DNA of 64,000 nt, taken from Caulobacteraceae bacterium. Its GTDB lineage: Bacteria > Pseudomonadota > Alphaproteobacteria > Caulobacterales > Caulobacteraceae. Below, piece after piece: positions 1 through 7,663 of this stretch. The first letter of the stretch is position 1. The number at the start of each line of letters is the position of its first letter. Position numbers and translations under genes: made by a program. Where the stretch lies: NCBI GenBank assembly GCA_947476325.1, contig CANJPZ010000004.1, positions 1 through 64,000 on the forward strand. The letters run 5' to 3'. The notes under the pieces are model-generated. The model saw only the letters and a program-made list of their open reading frames with translations, was not told where the DNA came from and did not search any database.

Positions 1-61
1 GCCGCGTCGCGCGCCGGATATCCTTCGCCACCCGTTCACCGGGCGTCGTTTTATGGGGCAA

Positions 62-112
62 GGGTTTTGCTCTCATCTTCGTTCCTACGTCACTGCGATG
101 AGACCAAAACCC
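62..112. repeat. Long inverted repeat (16-nt arms, 19-nt loop)
   Basis: Positions 62-77 pair with 97-112 at 15 of 16 positions (arms gggttttgctctcatc and gatgagaccaaaaccc). Two small CCCG/CGGG hairpins lie near it at about 32-44 and 112-123. No run of T follows on either strand, so it is not a standard intrinsic terminator. It could be part of a structured RNA or a protein-binding palindrome; the function is unknown. Confidence 0.6.
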
Positions 113-429
113 CCCGTTAGCGGGAACCCTCAATCTGTCTCATTGGTGCCGACGGTGGACACCCCGAGAGGTGATCCAGTTTCATTGTTAGTACGAGGCG
201 GTCTGTAACGCCATGGTCGGGGTGGGCGAGCGCGCGCGTCCGCCGTTGGCGCGCGAATGTCCGGAAATGGGCATGGTGCTAATGTCAGCTTGTGGCGCGA
301 AGCAGTTGTGACAAGACACCAAGCGGGACGGCCGTTTTCCACCCTTAGCGGACCTTCAGCTGTGCGAGCAACTCGGCGACGCCTTACCTATTCAGCCGAA
401 CTCCCCACAACTGAACGCGGCGCTCGCCC

Positions 430-493
430 CCTCCACCCCCCGGCCTTCGCCGGGGCTAAAGTCGCGCGGTCCCACTCCCCCGCGGGGCGGGGG
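430..493. repeat. REP-like two-hairpin element
   Basis: Two adjacent GC hairpins: ccccggc-cttc-gccgggg at 438-455 and a second at about 477-492 built on ccccgc/gcgggg. The layout of two hairpins in a C/G-rich context resembles the elements at 1384-1424 and 3063-3115, though the sequence differs more. It lies just past the end of the helicase gene, where it may protect the 3' end of the message or end transcription (inference). Confidence 0.45.
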
Positions 494-506
494 CTGGCCA
501 TGAGGG

Positions 507-2969
507 TCAGGCGCTTTCCACAAACGTATCGATCACCTTTTTCTCGCCGGCCTTGTCGAAGCTGACGGTCAGTTTGTTGCCTTCGACCATGGTCACGGCG
601 CCGTAGCCGAATTTCTGGTGGAAGACGCGCATGCCGCGCTTGTAGGCGCTGGCCGAGGCGGCGGGGTCGCTGGTGGCGATGACGCGACCTGTTCCTTCGA
701 TGGGCCCTCGGAACAAATCCGAGGGTGACGTCGGGGCGGCGCGCCGCCCCGACGTCATCTCGCGGCCCCTGCGCCAGCCGGGGCTGGAATAGCCGCCGGC
801 GAAGGTGGGCTGGTCGTCCCAGCGGGACGCGGTCTGGGCCATGCCGGGGCCGCCGCCGTAGTAGCCGGTCTCGGATGAGGCCTCGACGTTGGTCAGGGGC
901 AGTTCATCGACGAAGCGGGACGGCAGCTGGCTGGTCCAGCGGCCATAGACCTGGCGGTTGGCGGCGAAGGAGATGCGGGCTTCCTCGCGGGCCCGGGTGA
1001 TGCCGACATAGGCCAGGCGCCGTTCTTCCTCGAGGCCCTTTTCGCCCTTTTCGTCCATCGAGCGCTGGGAGGGGAAGACGCCTTCTTCCCAGCCGGGCAG
1101 GAAGACGAGGGGGAATTCCAGGCCCTTGGCCGAGTGCAGGGTCATGATCTGGACGGCGTCGTCGCCGGCGTCGCGGTCCAGGTCCATGACCAGGGAGACG
1201 TGTTCCAGATAGCCTTCGAGGGTGTCGAAGCTGCCCATGGACTGGACCAGTTCCTTGAGGTTCTCGAGCCGCGTCTGGGCGGTGGGCGTCTTGTCCAGGC
1301 GCAGGGCGTCGGTGTAGCCGGACTCTTCGAGGATGGCTTCCATCAGCTCGGTGTGGGGCAGTCCGTGGCGCGCCGGCCCCTCCGTCCGCTGCGCGGACAC
1401 CTCCCGGGCGGGGCCGGGGAGGTGCGCGCTCGCTCGCCAGCGGTCTAGGTCGCGAAGGAAGTTGGCGAGCGCTGTGCGGGTGCGGGCGGGCAGCTCGTCG
1501 GTGCCGGTCAGGTCTCTCGCGGCGGTGATAGCCGAGACGCCGCGGGCGCGGGCGATCTGCAGCATGCGGCTGACCGAGGTCTCGCCGATGCCGCGCTTGG
1601 GCGTATTGACGATGCGCTCGAAGGCCAGGTCATCGTCCGGCGACTGGATGAGGCGCAGGTAGGCGTGGGCGTCGCGGATCTCGGCGCGCTCGAAAAAGCG
1701 CGGGCCGCCGACCACGACGTAGGGGATCTGCAGCAGGACGAAGCGCTCTTCAAAGGCGCGCATCTGGAAGCTGGCGCGCACCAGTATGGCCATGGCCTTG
1801 TAGGGGCGGCCCGCGCGTTTGGCCTTTTCGATTTCGTCGGCGACCAAGCGGCTTTCGGCCTCGCCGTCCCAGACCCCCGAGATGCGGACCTTTTCGCCAC
1901 CTTCCGCCTCGGTCCACAGGGTCTTGCCCAGGCGGCCCTTGTTGACGGCGATCAGGCCCGAGGCGGCGGCCAGGATGTGGCTGGTCGAGCGATAGTTGCG
2001 CTCCAGCCGGATGACCTGCGCGCCCTCGAAGTCGCGCTCGAAGCGCAGGATGTTGTCCACCTCGGCGCCGCGCCAGCCGTAGATCGACTGATCATCGTCG
2101 CCGACGCAGCAGACATTGCGGCGGGCCTGGGCCAGCAGGCGCAGCCACAGGTACTGGGCGACGTTGGTGTCCTGGTACTCGTCGACCAGGATATAGCGGA
2201 ATTTGCTGTGGTATTCGGCCAGAACATCGGGGTGCTTCTGGAAGATGGTGATGTTGTGGAGCAGCAGGTCGCCAAAGTCGCAGGCGTTCAGCACCCGCAG
2301 GCGGGCCTGGTATTCGGCATAGAGCCAGGCACCCTTGCCCTCGGCGTACTGACCGGCTTCGGAGACGGGGACTTTGTCCGGCGTCCAGCCGCGGTTCTTC
2401 CAGTGGTCGATCAGGCCGGACAGCTGTTTCGGCGGCCAGCGCTTGGCGTCGATATTGGCCGCCTCGATCAGCTGTTTGAGCAGGCGCTCGACGTCGTCGG
2501 TATCGAGGATGGTGAAGGAGGATTTCAGGCCGACCAGCTCGGCGTGGCGGCGCAAGATCTGGGCGGCCACCGAGTGAAAGGTGCCCAGCCAGCGCAGGCC
2601 CTCGGCGGCCGGGCCGATGATATCGGTGATGCGGACCCGCATCTCGCGGGCGGCCTTGTTGGTGAAGGTCACCGCCAGGAGCTCCCACGGCCGGGCTTTG
2701 CCGGTGGCCAGGATGTGGGCCAGCCGCGTGGTCAGCACACGGGTCTTGCCGGTGCCGGCGCCGGCCAGCACCAGCAGGGGGCCGTCGGTCACTTCGACGG
2801 CCCGGCGCTGTTCCGGATTGAGCCCCGACAGATAGTCAGGCCCGCCCCGGTCGGCGCGGGCGAGGTCAGAAATCTTTTGAGGCGCGGGCGTATCGTTCAA
2901 GGGAACCGGAGGGTTTGAATCGGAAAGAACAAATCTAGCACAGATGGAGGGGCGCTCATGAACCTGCAT
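507..2969 (-). CDS. uvrD: UvrD/PcrA-type ATP-dependent DNA helicase
   Basis: A superfamily 1A 3'-5' helicase for nucleotide excision and mismatch repair. Visible motifs are the Q-motif LNPEQRRAV (about residues 50-58), Walker A AGAGTGKT (69-76), the Walker B region LVDEYQDTN, motif III GDDDQSIYGWRG, motif V TLHSAKGLEF and motif VI YVGITRAREE. The C-terminal tail (GMRVFHQKFGYG onward) fits the UvrD/PcrA Tudor-like domain. At 820 residues it is rather long for the family. Two stretches look inserted: residues about 512-535 and about 738-755 are encoded by palindromic repeats. The first 30 or so residues are unlike the family and lack a clear ribosome site, so the true start may be a downstream TTG or GTG before the NDTPAPQKISDL segment. 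Confidence 0.93.
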   Translation of the reverse strand: MQVHERPSICARFVLSDSNPPVPLNDTPAPQKISDLARADRGGPDYLSGLNPEQRRAVEVTDGPLLVLAGAGTGKTRVLTTRLAHILATGKARPWELLAVTFTNKAAREMRVRITDIIGPAAEGLRWLGTFHSVAAQILRRHAELVGLKSSFTILDTDDVERLLKQLIEAANIDAKRWPPKQLSGLIDHWKNRGWTPDKVPVSEAGQYAEGKGAWLYAEYQARLRVLNACDFGDLLLHNITIFQKHPDVLAEYHSKFRYILVDEYQDTNVAQYLWLRLLAQARRNVCCVGDDDQSIYGWRGAEVDNILRFERDFEGAQVIRLERNYRSTSHILAAASGLIAVNKGRLGKTLWTEAEGGEKVRISGVWDGEAESRLVADEIEKAKRAGRPYKAMAILVRASFQMRAFEERFVLLQIPYVVVGGPRFFERAEIRDAHAYLRLIQSPDDDLAFERIVNTPKRGIGETSVSRMLQIARARGVSAITAARDLTGTDELPARTRTALANFLRDLDRWRASAHLPGPAREVSAQRTEGPARHGLPHTELMEAILEESGYTDALRLDKTPTAQTRLENLKELVQSMGSFDTLEGYLEHVSLVMDLDRDAGDDAVQIMTLHSAKGLEFPLVFLPGWEEGVFPSQRSMDEKGEKGLEEERRLAYVGITRAREEARISFAANRQVYGRWTSQLPSRFVDELPLTNVEASSETGYYGGGPGMAQTASRWDDQPTFAGGYSSPGWRRGREMTSGRRAAPTSPSDLFRGPIEGTGRVIATSDPAASASAYKRGMRVFHQKFGYGAVTMVEGNKLTVSFDKAGEKKVIDTFVESA
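705..757. repeat. Tandem palindromes inside uvrD (7-bp hairpin plus 32-bp perfect palindrome)
   Basis: A hairpin with arms ccctcgg (705-711) and ccgaggg (719-725) is followed at once by a perfect self-complementary 32-mer at 726-757, centred between 741 and 742 and starting tgacgtcggggcgg. Both lie in frame within the helicase gene and encode about residues 738-755, between the helicase core and the C-terminal Tudor-like tail. This is probably an inserted palindromic element tolerated in a flexible linker. Confidence 0.7.
1384..1424. repeat. REP-like element inserted in frame in uvrD
   Basis: A hairpin GTCCGC-TGC-GCGGAC (1384-1398) is followed by a second with arms cacctccc (1398-1405) and gggaggtg (1417-1424). 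The same two-hairpin plan, with closely similar sequence, recurs at 3072-3110, so this is a repeat family. Inside uvrD it encodes a foreign-looking peptide (about residues 512-535, containing LPGPAREVSAQRTEGPA) between two segments that read as normal helicase. Confidence 0.65.
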
Positions 2970-3062
2970 TGCGCAATTGCAGTCGCCGGGCCGGACGAGG
3001 GGCTGCCCTGACCTGCCAATTCGACCCGCGTTCGAGGCCGCGCCCTGATGGGCCGGCGCGAC

Positions 3063-3115
3063 CCCTCATCCGTCGGCTGCGCCGACACCTTCTCCCGCAA
3101 GGGGAGAAGGGGACT
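3063..3115. repeat. REP-like two-hairpin element at the 3' end of a gene
   Basis: Hairpin one is gtcggc-tgc-gccgac (3072-3086); hairpin two is ccttctccc-gcaag-gggagaagg (3088-3110). This resembles the widespread alphaproteobacterial repeat that reads SPLAGEGVGAADG when translated. It supplies the last dozen or so codons and the surroundings of the stop codon of the ribbon-helix-helix gene (3066-3317). Confidence 0.7.
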
Positions 3116-3317
3116 CTGTAAGCGCCTTGAGCACCGCCACGCGGCAGGCCGAGGCCAGGCCGGCATCGCCGCGGGCCAGGTCGATCTCGCGGACCAGACT
3201 GGCCAGGCTGGTTTGGCGGCGCGCGGCCAGAGCCTCCAGCGCGGCCCAGAACTGCGGCTCCAGCGCCATCGAGGTCGCGTGGCCGGTCAGGCGCAGGCTG
3301 CGTTTTTCCAGCGCCAT
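3066..3317 (-). CDS. Small ribbon-helix-helix domain protein
   Basis: This 83-residue product begins MALEKRSLRLTGHATSMALE, then has FWAALEALAARRQTSLASLVREID, the pattern of the RHH_4 family (a strand with alternating residues followed by two helices). Such proteins are small DNA binders of mostly unknown target. Its ATG overlaps the TGA of the methyltransferase gene (ATGA at about 3315-3318), so translation is probably coupled. The last 14 or so residues (SPSPLAGEGVGAADG) come from a REP-like repeat and are not part of the fold, so the original stop has probably been replaced. It may regulate the polyketide operon; that is inference. Confidence 0.7.
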   Translation of the reverse strand: MALEKRSLRLTGHATSMALEPQFWAALEALAARRQTSLASLVREIDLARGDAGLASACRVAVLKALTESPSPLAGEGVGAADG

Positions 3318-3817
3318 CAGGCCCGCTCCGCCAGGGCCGCTTCCTCGACGCGGATGCGGTAGAGGGTCAGGGCGGCGCTGAGCAGCGAAAAGATCACCGC
3401 GATCTGCCAGGCGCCGAACACCAGCGGCAGGACGGCGATCTCGCCGGCCACCACCAGATAGTTGGGGTGGCGCACAAAGCGGAAGGGTCCGGACTTGACC
3501 AGCGGCGCGCCGGGCAGGGTGATGATCCGCGTCGTCCAGTAGGGGCCAAGGGTGGCCAGAACCCACAGCCGCCCGGCCTGCAGCACCAGGAACAGGGCCA
3601 GAAGGGGCAGGTTGGCCGGCGTATCCAGCGGGATCAGCAAGGCCATGGCCGCCAGCCAGGCGGTCTGCAGGATGATGAACAGCGGATAGTGGGCGGCGCC
3701 GACCTCGACCGCGCCGCGGGCCTTGAGGGCGCGGGTGTTGCGCGCGGCGATCCACAGCTCGGCCAGCCTCTGGCCCGCCACCAGGCCCAGCACGAGGGGA
3801 AGGGCAGGCAGGCTCAA
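3317..3817 (-). CDS. Isoprenylcysteine carboxyl methyltransferase-family membrane protein (BpsB/YpbQ-like)
   Basis: This 166-residue membrane protein has four or so hydrophobic segments and the ICMT-family signature GPFRFVRHPNY near residue 120, where the histidine and arginine belong to the S-adenosylmethionine pocket, followed by a C-terminal EE pair. In Bacillus subtilis the gene beside the type III polyketide synthase (bpsA) encodes a protein of this family (BpsB/YpbQ) that O-methylates alkylpyrones. The same pairing here, with a 4-base ATGA overlap onto the polyketide synthase, suggests methylation of that enzyme's product. Substrate is inferred from context. Confidence 0.8.
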   Translation of the reverse strand: MSLPALPLVLGLVAGQRLAELWIAARNTRALKARGAVEVGAAHYPLFIILQTAWLAAMALLIPLDTPANLPLLALFLVLQAGRLWVLATLGPYWTTRIITLPGAPLVKSGPFRFVRHPNYLVVAGEIAVLPLVFGAWQIAVIFSLLSAALTLYRIRVEEAALAERA

Positions 3818-4950
3818 GCCGGGTTCTCGATCAGCATGACGCCGGCGGTAAAGCCCGGCCCCAGGGTGGTCAACAAAAGGCGGCCGGAATCGCCGGCCTC
3901 AAGCGCCTGCTTGAGCACGAAGAGCACGGTGACCGCCGACATGTTGCCGTGCTGGCGCAGGACCTCGCGGGCGTGAACCAGCGCGCCGGGTTTCAGGGCG
4001 AAGACCTCTTCCAGGGCGTCGAGCACCTTGGCGCCGCCGGGGTGGCAGACATAGCCGTCCAGATCATCGCGGCCCAGACCCTGTTTGGTCAGGAAGGCGT
4101 CGATCACGGCGCCGAAGTCCTCGCGCACCAGGGCGGGGATGTCGCGAGAGAAGACCACCTTGAGCCCGTCGTCGGCCACGTCCCAGCCCATGACATCCAG
4201 GCTGTCGGGCCAGGTGTGTTCGCCGGACGCGCCCAGCACCGGCTTGCCGGCATAGGCGTCGCGGCAGCTGATCACGGCCGCGGCCGCGCCGTCGCCGAAC
4301 AGGGCGGTGGCGACCAGATTGCTCTTGGAGCGGTCGCCCTGCCGGAAGGTGACGGTGCACAGCTCGACCACCAGCAGCAGAATGTGCGCTTCGGGATGGG
4401 CCCTGGCCATGGCCGCGGCCCGGGCCAGGCCCAGAACGCCGCCCGCGCAGCCCAGACCGAAGATCGGCAGGCGCTCAACGTCGGTGCGGAACGGGCGAAC
4501 CTGCATCAGCCGCGCATCCAGCGCCGGCGTGGCGATGCCCGTCGAGCAGATGGTGATGATCATGTCGATGTCGGAGGCGCCAAGGCCCGCTTGCGCCAGC
4601 GCCTTGTCCGTGGCCGTGGCCAGCAGGTCGACGGCGGTATCCAAGAACAGGTCGTTGCGCTCGCTGAAGGTGTGGGCGCGCAGGAACCAGTCGACGGGCG
4701 CGCTGGCGTGACGGTTTTCGATTCTGGCGTTGCGGAAGATCGGCGCGATGCGGGCCACGCCCCCGTGTGTGGCGGCGAACAGCTCGCCGGCATGGGCGAT
4801 CGCCAGTTCCTGGGGGATGTCGTGCGCGGGCACGGCGGTTGCCAGCGAGACAAGGCGAGGGGTCAAGGTTGAGGGCAAGCGAGGGTTCCAGACTGGGCAG
4901 GCGCAGACTAAGGCGCGCGGTGACATTGGCGTCAATGGTGCAACGCTCAA
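3814..4950 (-). CDS. Type III polyketide synthase (chalcone/stilbene synthase family)
   Basis: The enzyme condenses an acyl-CoA starter with malonyl-CoA to make pyrones or resorcinols. The catalytic triad is present: Cys168 in FGLGCAGG, His303 in CHPGGAKV and Asn336 in HGNMSA. The C-terminal GPGFTAG loop is also present. Length 378 suits the family, although the first 30 or so residues look like a mis-called extension; the conserved part begins near PRLVSLATAVP, and a GTG or CTG start around there is possible. It is the first gene of a three-gene coupled operon with an ICMT-family methyltransferase and a ribbon-helix-helix protein. A long-chain alkylpyrone product is likely by analogy with BpsA; the actual starter cannot be read from sequence. 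Confidence 0.92.
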   Translation of the reverse strand: MSVAPLTPMSPRALVCACPVWNPRLPSTLTPRLVSLATAVPAHDIPQELAIAHAGELFAATHGGVARIAPIFRNARIENRHASAPVDWFLRAHTFSERNDLFLDTAVDLLATATDKALAQAGLGASDIDMIITICSTGIATPALDARLMQVRPFRTDVERLPIFGLGCAGGVLGLARAAAMARAHPEAHILLLVVELCTVTFRQGDRSKSNLVATALFGDGAAAAVISCRDAYAGKPVLGASGEHTWPDSLDVMGWDVADDGLKVVFSRDIPALVREDFGAVIDAFLTKQGLGRDDLDGYVCHPGGAKVLDALEEVFALKPGALVHAREVLRQHGNMSAVTVLFVLKQALEAGDSGRLLLTTLGPGFTAGVMLIENPA

Positions 4951-5015
4951 GATTGAATTGGGATCAGTCTGCGGCGAAAATTCGTGCGCAGCGGCTGCGA
5001 CCGGCCGCGTTCAAC

Positions 5016-5603
5016 CTAGGTTGGGTAGCCGAAGGTCTCGAAGTCGAGGGCGTAGGCGCGGGCGATTGCGGCGCGGGCCTTGTCCGACATCGGCATGGGC
5101 CCGGCGCTTTCGGTTCGGTTCTCGTGGGCCATGACCGGCGGCGCGCCGATGCGGGCGGCGATGGCCGGCCAGGCGGTGTCGATCTCTTCCAGACGGATCA
5201 CCGTATCGACCATCAGGACGCCGGCCTCATCGGCCAGCCACTGGTGAGCGGGGGCGAACATCAGGGGCTTGTCGTGATAGCGGGGGTTCTTGTCGACGAT
5301 GGCCGCCTGGACCCAGTCGTCGAAGCTGATGTGACCATCGCCCATGCCGGCGCGATTGTTCTTGGAGCGATAGCGATAGAGCGAGCCGATGCGCTCATAG
5401 GGATTACGGACGACGGAGAATTTGAACATCGAGGCCCAGCGCTTGTCGCCCACAGCCCGCCTGCGCTGAAGGGCGGTGTCGTGCATGCGCGGCAGGCCGC
5501 ACAGCCGCTCGATGCTGGAGCCGCCGCACTTGTTGATGTGGATGAACGCCCAGGTCCCCGACAGGCGCTGCCGGATGATAAAGGCGGTGTGGGCTCCGAT
5601 CAT
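5016..5603 (-). CDS. Sulfotransferase family protein
   Basis: This 195-residue protein has both PAPS-binding motifs of the sulfotransferase fold: the 5'-phosphosulfate loop as HINKCGGSSIE (about residues 22-32) and the 3'-phosphate site as FSVVRNPYERIGSLYRY (about 62-78). It resembles the Sulfotransfer_2/carbohydrate sulfotransferase group, which transfers sulfate to sugars at the membrane or in polysaccharide. It stands alone on the minus strand, beyond the terminator of sciP. The acceptor is unknown. Confidence 0.75.
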   Translation of the reverse strand: MIGAHTAFIIRQRLSGTWAFIHINKCGGSSIERLCGLPRMHDTALQRRRAVGDKRWASMFKFSVVRNPYERIGSLYRYRSKNNRAGMGDGHISFDDWVQAAIVDKNPRYHDKPLMFAPAHQWLADEAGVLMVDTVIRLEEIDTAWPAIAARIGAPPVMAHENRTESAGPMPMSDKARAAIARAYALDFETFGYPT

Positions 5604-5628
5604 GGGGGCGGTTTAGCCGCCCGCGCCC

Positions 5629-5661
5629 AAAAGAAAAAGCCGCGCCTTTGCGGGGCGCGGC
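5629..5661 (-). terminator. Rho-independent terminator after sciP
   Basis: Read on the minus strand, an 8-bp perfect GC stem (arms 5654-5661 and 5639-5646, ggcgcggc/gccgcgcc as printed on the plus strand in reverse order) with a 7-nt loop is followed by a U-rich tract (A-run 5629-5638 on the plus strand). It lies 33 bases past the sciP stop and separates it from the sulfotransferase gene. Confidence 0.85.
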
Positions 5662-5693
5662 CTTCACTTGTCTGGTCGGCCTTGCGGCCCGGA

Positions 5694-5975
5694 TTAGCGG
5701 TACTGCTGAATCCGCGTGGTGCGCAGACCCTGCATGCCGTGCTGATCGATCGATTTCTGCCAGGCGAGGAACTCCTCGTTGGTCAGCCGATAGCGCTCGC
5801 ACGCATCGTCGAGCGACAGGAGGCCGCCGCGAACAGCGGCCACCACCTCGGCCTTGCGCCGGATCACCCAGCGTTCCGTTCCCGGCGGCGGAAGGTCGCC
5901 GACGGTGAGCGGGGCGCCCGTCGGTCCGATCACGTACCGCTCGCCTTGTTTGTTTACGCGCTGCTCTTGCAACAT
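5694..5975 (-). CDS. sciP: CtrA inhibitor SciP (DUF1153 family)
   Basis: A 93-residue helix-turn-helix protein of the DUF1153 family. In Caulobacter, SciP binds CtrA and blocks activation of CtrA-dependent promoters in G1 (swarmer) cells. Hallmarks are RYVIGPTGAPLT, WVIRRKAEVVAAVRGGLLSL and the conserved EEFLAWQ near the end. The ATG at 5975 is preferred over a TTG 18 bases upstream because GGAAAGG lies 9 bases ahead of it. The gene follows flgE on the same strand with its own 166-bp gap and its own terminator, as expected beside a CtrA/FlbD-controlled flagellar block. I looked for a full TTAA-N7-TTAA CtrA box in that gap and found no clean match. Confidence 0.93.
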   Translation of the reverse strand: MLQEQRVNKQGERYVIGPTGAPLTVGDLPPPGTERWVIRRKAEVVAAVRGGLLSLDDACERYRLTNEEFLAWQKSIDQHGMQGLRTTRIQQYR

Positions 5976-6141
5976 GGCTTTATGCCTTTCCAACCATCAC
6001 CGTAGGCGAGTGACCATAGGCGCGGCGGGTTACCGGCTGCTGAATCGGGTTAGTAAAAATAAGCCTAACCATGTAGCCCCCTAGTTACTATTGAGTGTGT
6101 CAAAACAGGACAAAAGTGTTTACGTTAGTTAAGGCGTGTTG

Positions 6142-7557
6142 TTACCGCTTAATATCCAACAATTCTTGCATCATCTGGTCGGCTGTCAGGATAATTTTTG
6201 AAGATGCTGAATAAGCCCGTTGAGTTGTAATCAGGCCTGAGAATTCCGAAGACAAGTCCACGGTAGAAGCTTCCAGTGCTGATCCCGAAACGTTGCCGGC
6301 GCCGCCTTCGCCAGGCGACTTGAGGCTGAACGAGCCGGCCTGGATCGACGAGCCGTAGGCGTTGCCGCTGAGCGAACGCAGTCCGTCCGGGTTCGGGAAG
6401 GTGGCGATGGCGACCTTGGCCAGCTGGCGAACCTCGCCGTTGTCGAAGGTGGCCGAGATGAAGCCATCTTCGCTGACTTCGACACCGACAATCTGGCCGA
6501 CCCCCGCGCCGTTGGTGCTGACGGTGGTGACCGTCGAGGACTTGGCCAGCTGGGTCAGACCGCCGCCGTCAGAGGTGGCGCCCAGTTGGAAGGCCAGGGT
6601 CTGGCCGTTGATGCCAAGGCCCGTGGCCCAGTTCGTCGCGCCCGCGCCCGGGGCCGCCGCATTCGACGCGCCCAGCGTGATGGTCGGGCTGGTCGGGTCG
6701 GTCCACAGGGTGGTCTTGAGCGGATTGGTGTCCAGGGCGCCGTCCTGGGTGAAGGTCACCTTGCCGGCGGCGATCTGGCCGGCCGCCAGGCCTGTGCCGC
6801 TGGTCACGTCGGTGGTGGGCACCGAATAGATCTCGGCGTTCCACTCGTTGGCGACGGCGGTCTTCAGGAAGGACACGGCAACGGTGTGCGGTCCGCCCTT
6901 GGAATCGATCATGTTCATCTGGATCGTGAAGTCGGGACGAACGCCGGTGCCGGCGACCGGATCATAGGCCGACATGCTGTTGGTCGCCGCGTTGTAGGTC
7001 CCCAGATCGGGCGACAGGGCCTGTTGCGAATTCAGGTTGGCGGTGATCTGGGCCGTGGTGCTGGCCCGCACCGTCGCGCCGACGTTCTTGACGTTGACGG
7101 GCTTGAGAAGGGTCAGGTCCGAGGGGTTGGAGTTGACGTCGCCATTTGCGTCGACTGGCCAGCCCTGAAGATAGAGCCCGCCGGTGTTGCGCAGATACCC
7201 ATCGGCGTCGACCTGAAAGGATCCGGCACGGGTGAACAGGCGGCTGTCGGCGCGGGTGCCGGTCACGCCTTCGCTGACCACAAAGAAGCCGTCGCCGGCG
7301 ATGCCCATGTCGGTCGATGATGACGAGCTTTGCAGAAGGCCCTGCTGGCTGACATAGGCTGTCGGCACGCCCTGGACGCCGCCGGCCGAATAGCGGCCAC
7401 GGGCCGACTGGGCCGTCACGACGTCGGTGAAGTTCACGACGTTGCGCTTGTAGCCAATGGTGTTGACGTTGGCGATGTTGTCGGAGATCGCGGCGAGAGC
7501 CGATGAATTGGCCACCAGACCCGACACACCAGCGAGCATTGCGCTGTTGATACTCAT
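6142..7557 (-). CDS. flgE: Flagellar hook protein FlgE
   Basis: Structural subunit of the flagellar hook. The N-terminus MSINSAMLAGVSGLVANSSALAAISDNIANVNTIGYKR carries the rod/hook family signature (SGL, DNIANVNTxGYK), and the C-terminus TTQRAYSASSKIILTADQMMQELLDIKR is the matching D0 helix. At 471 residues it is shorter than the roughly 590-residue Caulobacter crescentus hook protein but has complete terminal helices. The ATG at 7557 is chosen because AAGGAAT precedes it at good spacing; a longer open frame starts upstream but lacks family similarity. It is the last gene of the fliK-flgD-flgE hook operon. Confidence 0.97.
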   Translation of the reverse strand: MSINSAMLAGVSGLVANSSALAAISDNIANVNTIGYKRNVVNFTDVVTAQSARGRYSAGGVQGVPTAYVSQQGLLQSSSSSTDMGIAGDGFFVVSEGVTGTRADSRLFTRAGSFQVDADGYLRNTGGLYLQGWPVDANGDVNSNPSDLTLLKPVNVKNVGATVRASTTAQITANLNSQQALSPDLGTYNAATNSMSAYDPVAGTGVRPDFTIQMNMIDSKGGPHTVAVSFLKTAVANEWNAEIYSVPTTDVTSGTGLAAGQIAAGKVTFTQDGALDTNPLKTTLWTDPTSPTITLGASNAAAPGAGATNWATGLGINGQTLAFQLGATSDGGGLTQLAKSSTVTTVSTNGAGVGQIVGVEVSEDGFISATFDNGEVRQLAKVAIATFPNPDGLRSLSGNAYGSSIQAGSFSLKSPGEGGAGNVSGSALEASTVDLSSEFSGLITTQRAYSASSKIILTADQMMQELLDIKR

Positions 7558-7630
7558 GTCATTATTCCTTGATTGCAAAAGGGTTGCGTCGCGCCTCTTG
7601 CGCTTGCCCGACATTCGTTGATCGGGCCGA

Positions 7631-7646
7631 AGGGCCTTCTGGCCCT
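7631..7646. other. Stem-loop between flgD and flgE
   Basis: A perfect 6-bp hairpin (agggcc-ttct-ggccct) sits between the flgD stop and the flgE start. No U-run follows on the minus strand, so it is more likely an mRNA processing or stability element than a terminator. It could help give the hook subunit a higher expression level than the upstream genes (inference). Confidence 0.35.
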
Positions 7647-7663
7647 GATGTATTGATCCCGCC

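Larger units (their letters stand above)
1..506. other. Gene-free stretch with strong hairpins
   Basis: I find no convincing coding region here; the short open frames on both strands are arginine/proline-rich and resemble no family I know. The stretch holds a near-perfect long hairpin (62-112) and a two-hairpin GC-rich repeat (about 430-493) just beyond the stop codon of the helicase gene. The left edge may contain the tail of a feature that begins outside the window. No rRNA or tRNA signature was recognised. Confidence 0.5.

Noticed and set aside
130-565. Two short overlapping open frames near the left edge (minus 130-342 and plus 257-565)
   Set aside because: Arginine/proline-rich translations with no ribosome site and no family resemblance; the second runs through a REP-like repeat.
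1665-2918. 417-residue open frame on the plus strand opposite uvrD
   Set aside because: Antisense shadow; the helicase motifs are on the other strand.
2905-2935. tRNA-like T-loop (gggtttgaatcgg) upstream of uvrD
   Set aside because: There is no matching acceptor stem or anticodon arm around it.
5976-6141. CtrA-binding site upstream of sciP
   Set aside because: Several TTAG and TTAA fragments are present, but no pair has the 7-base spacing of the CtrA consensus.
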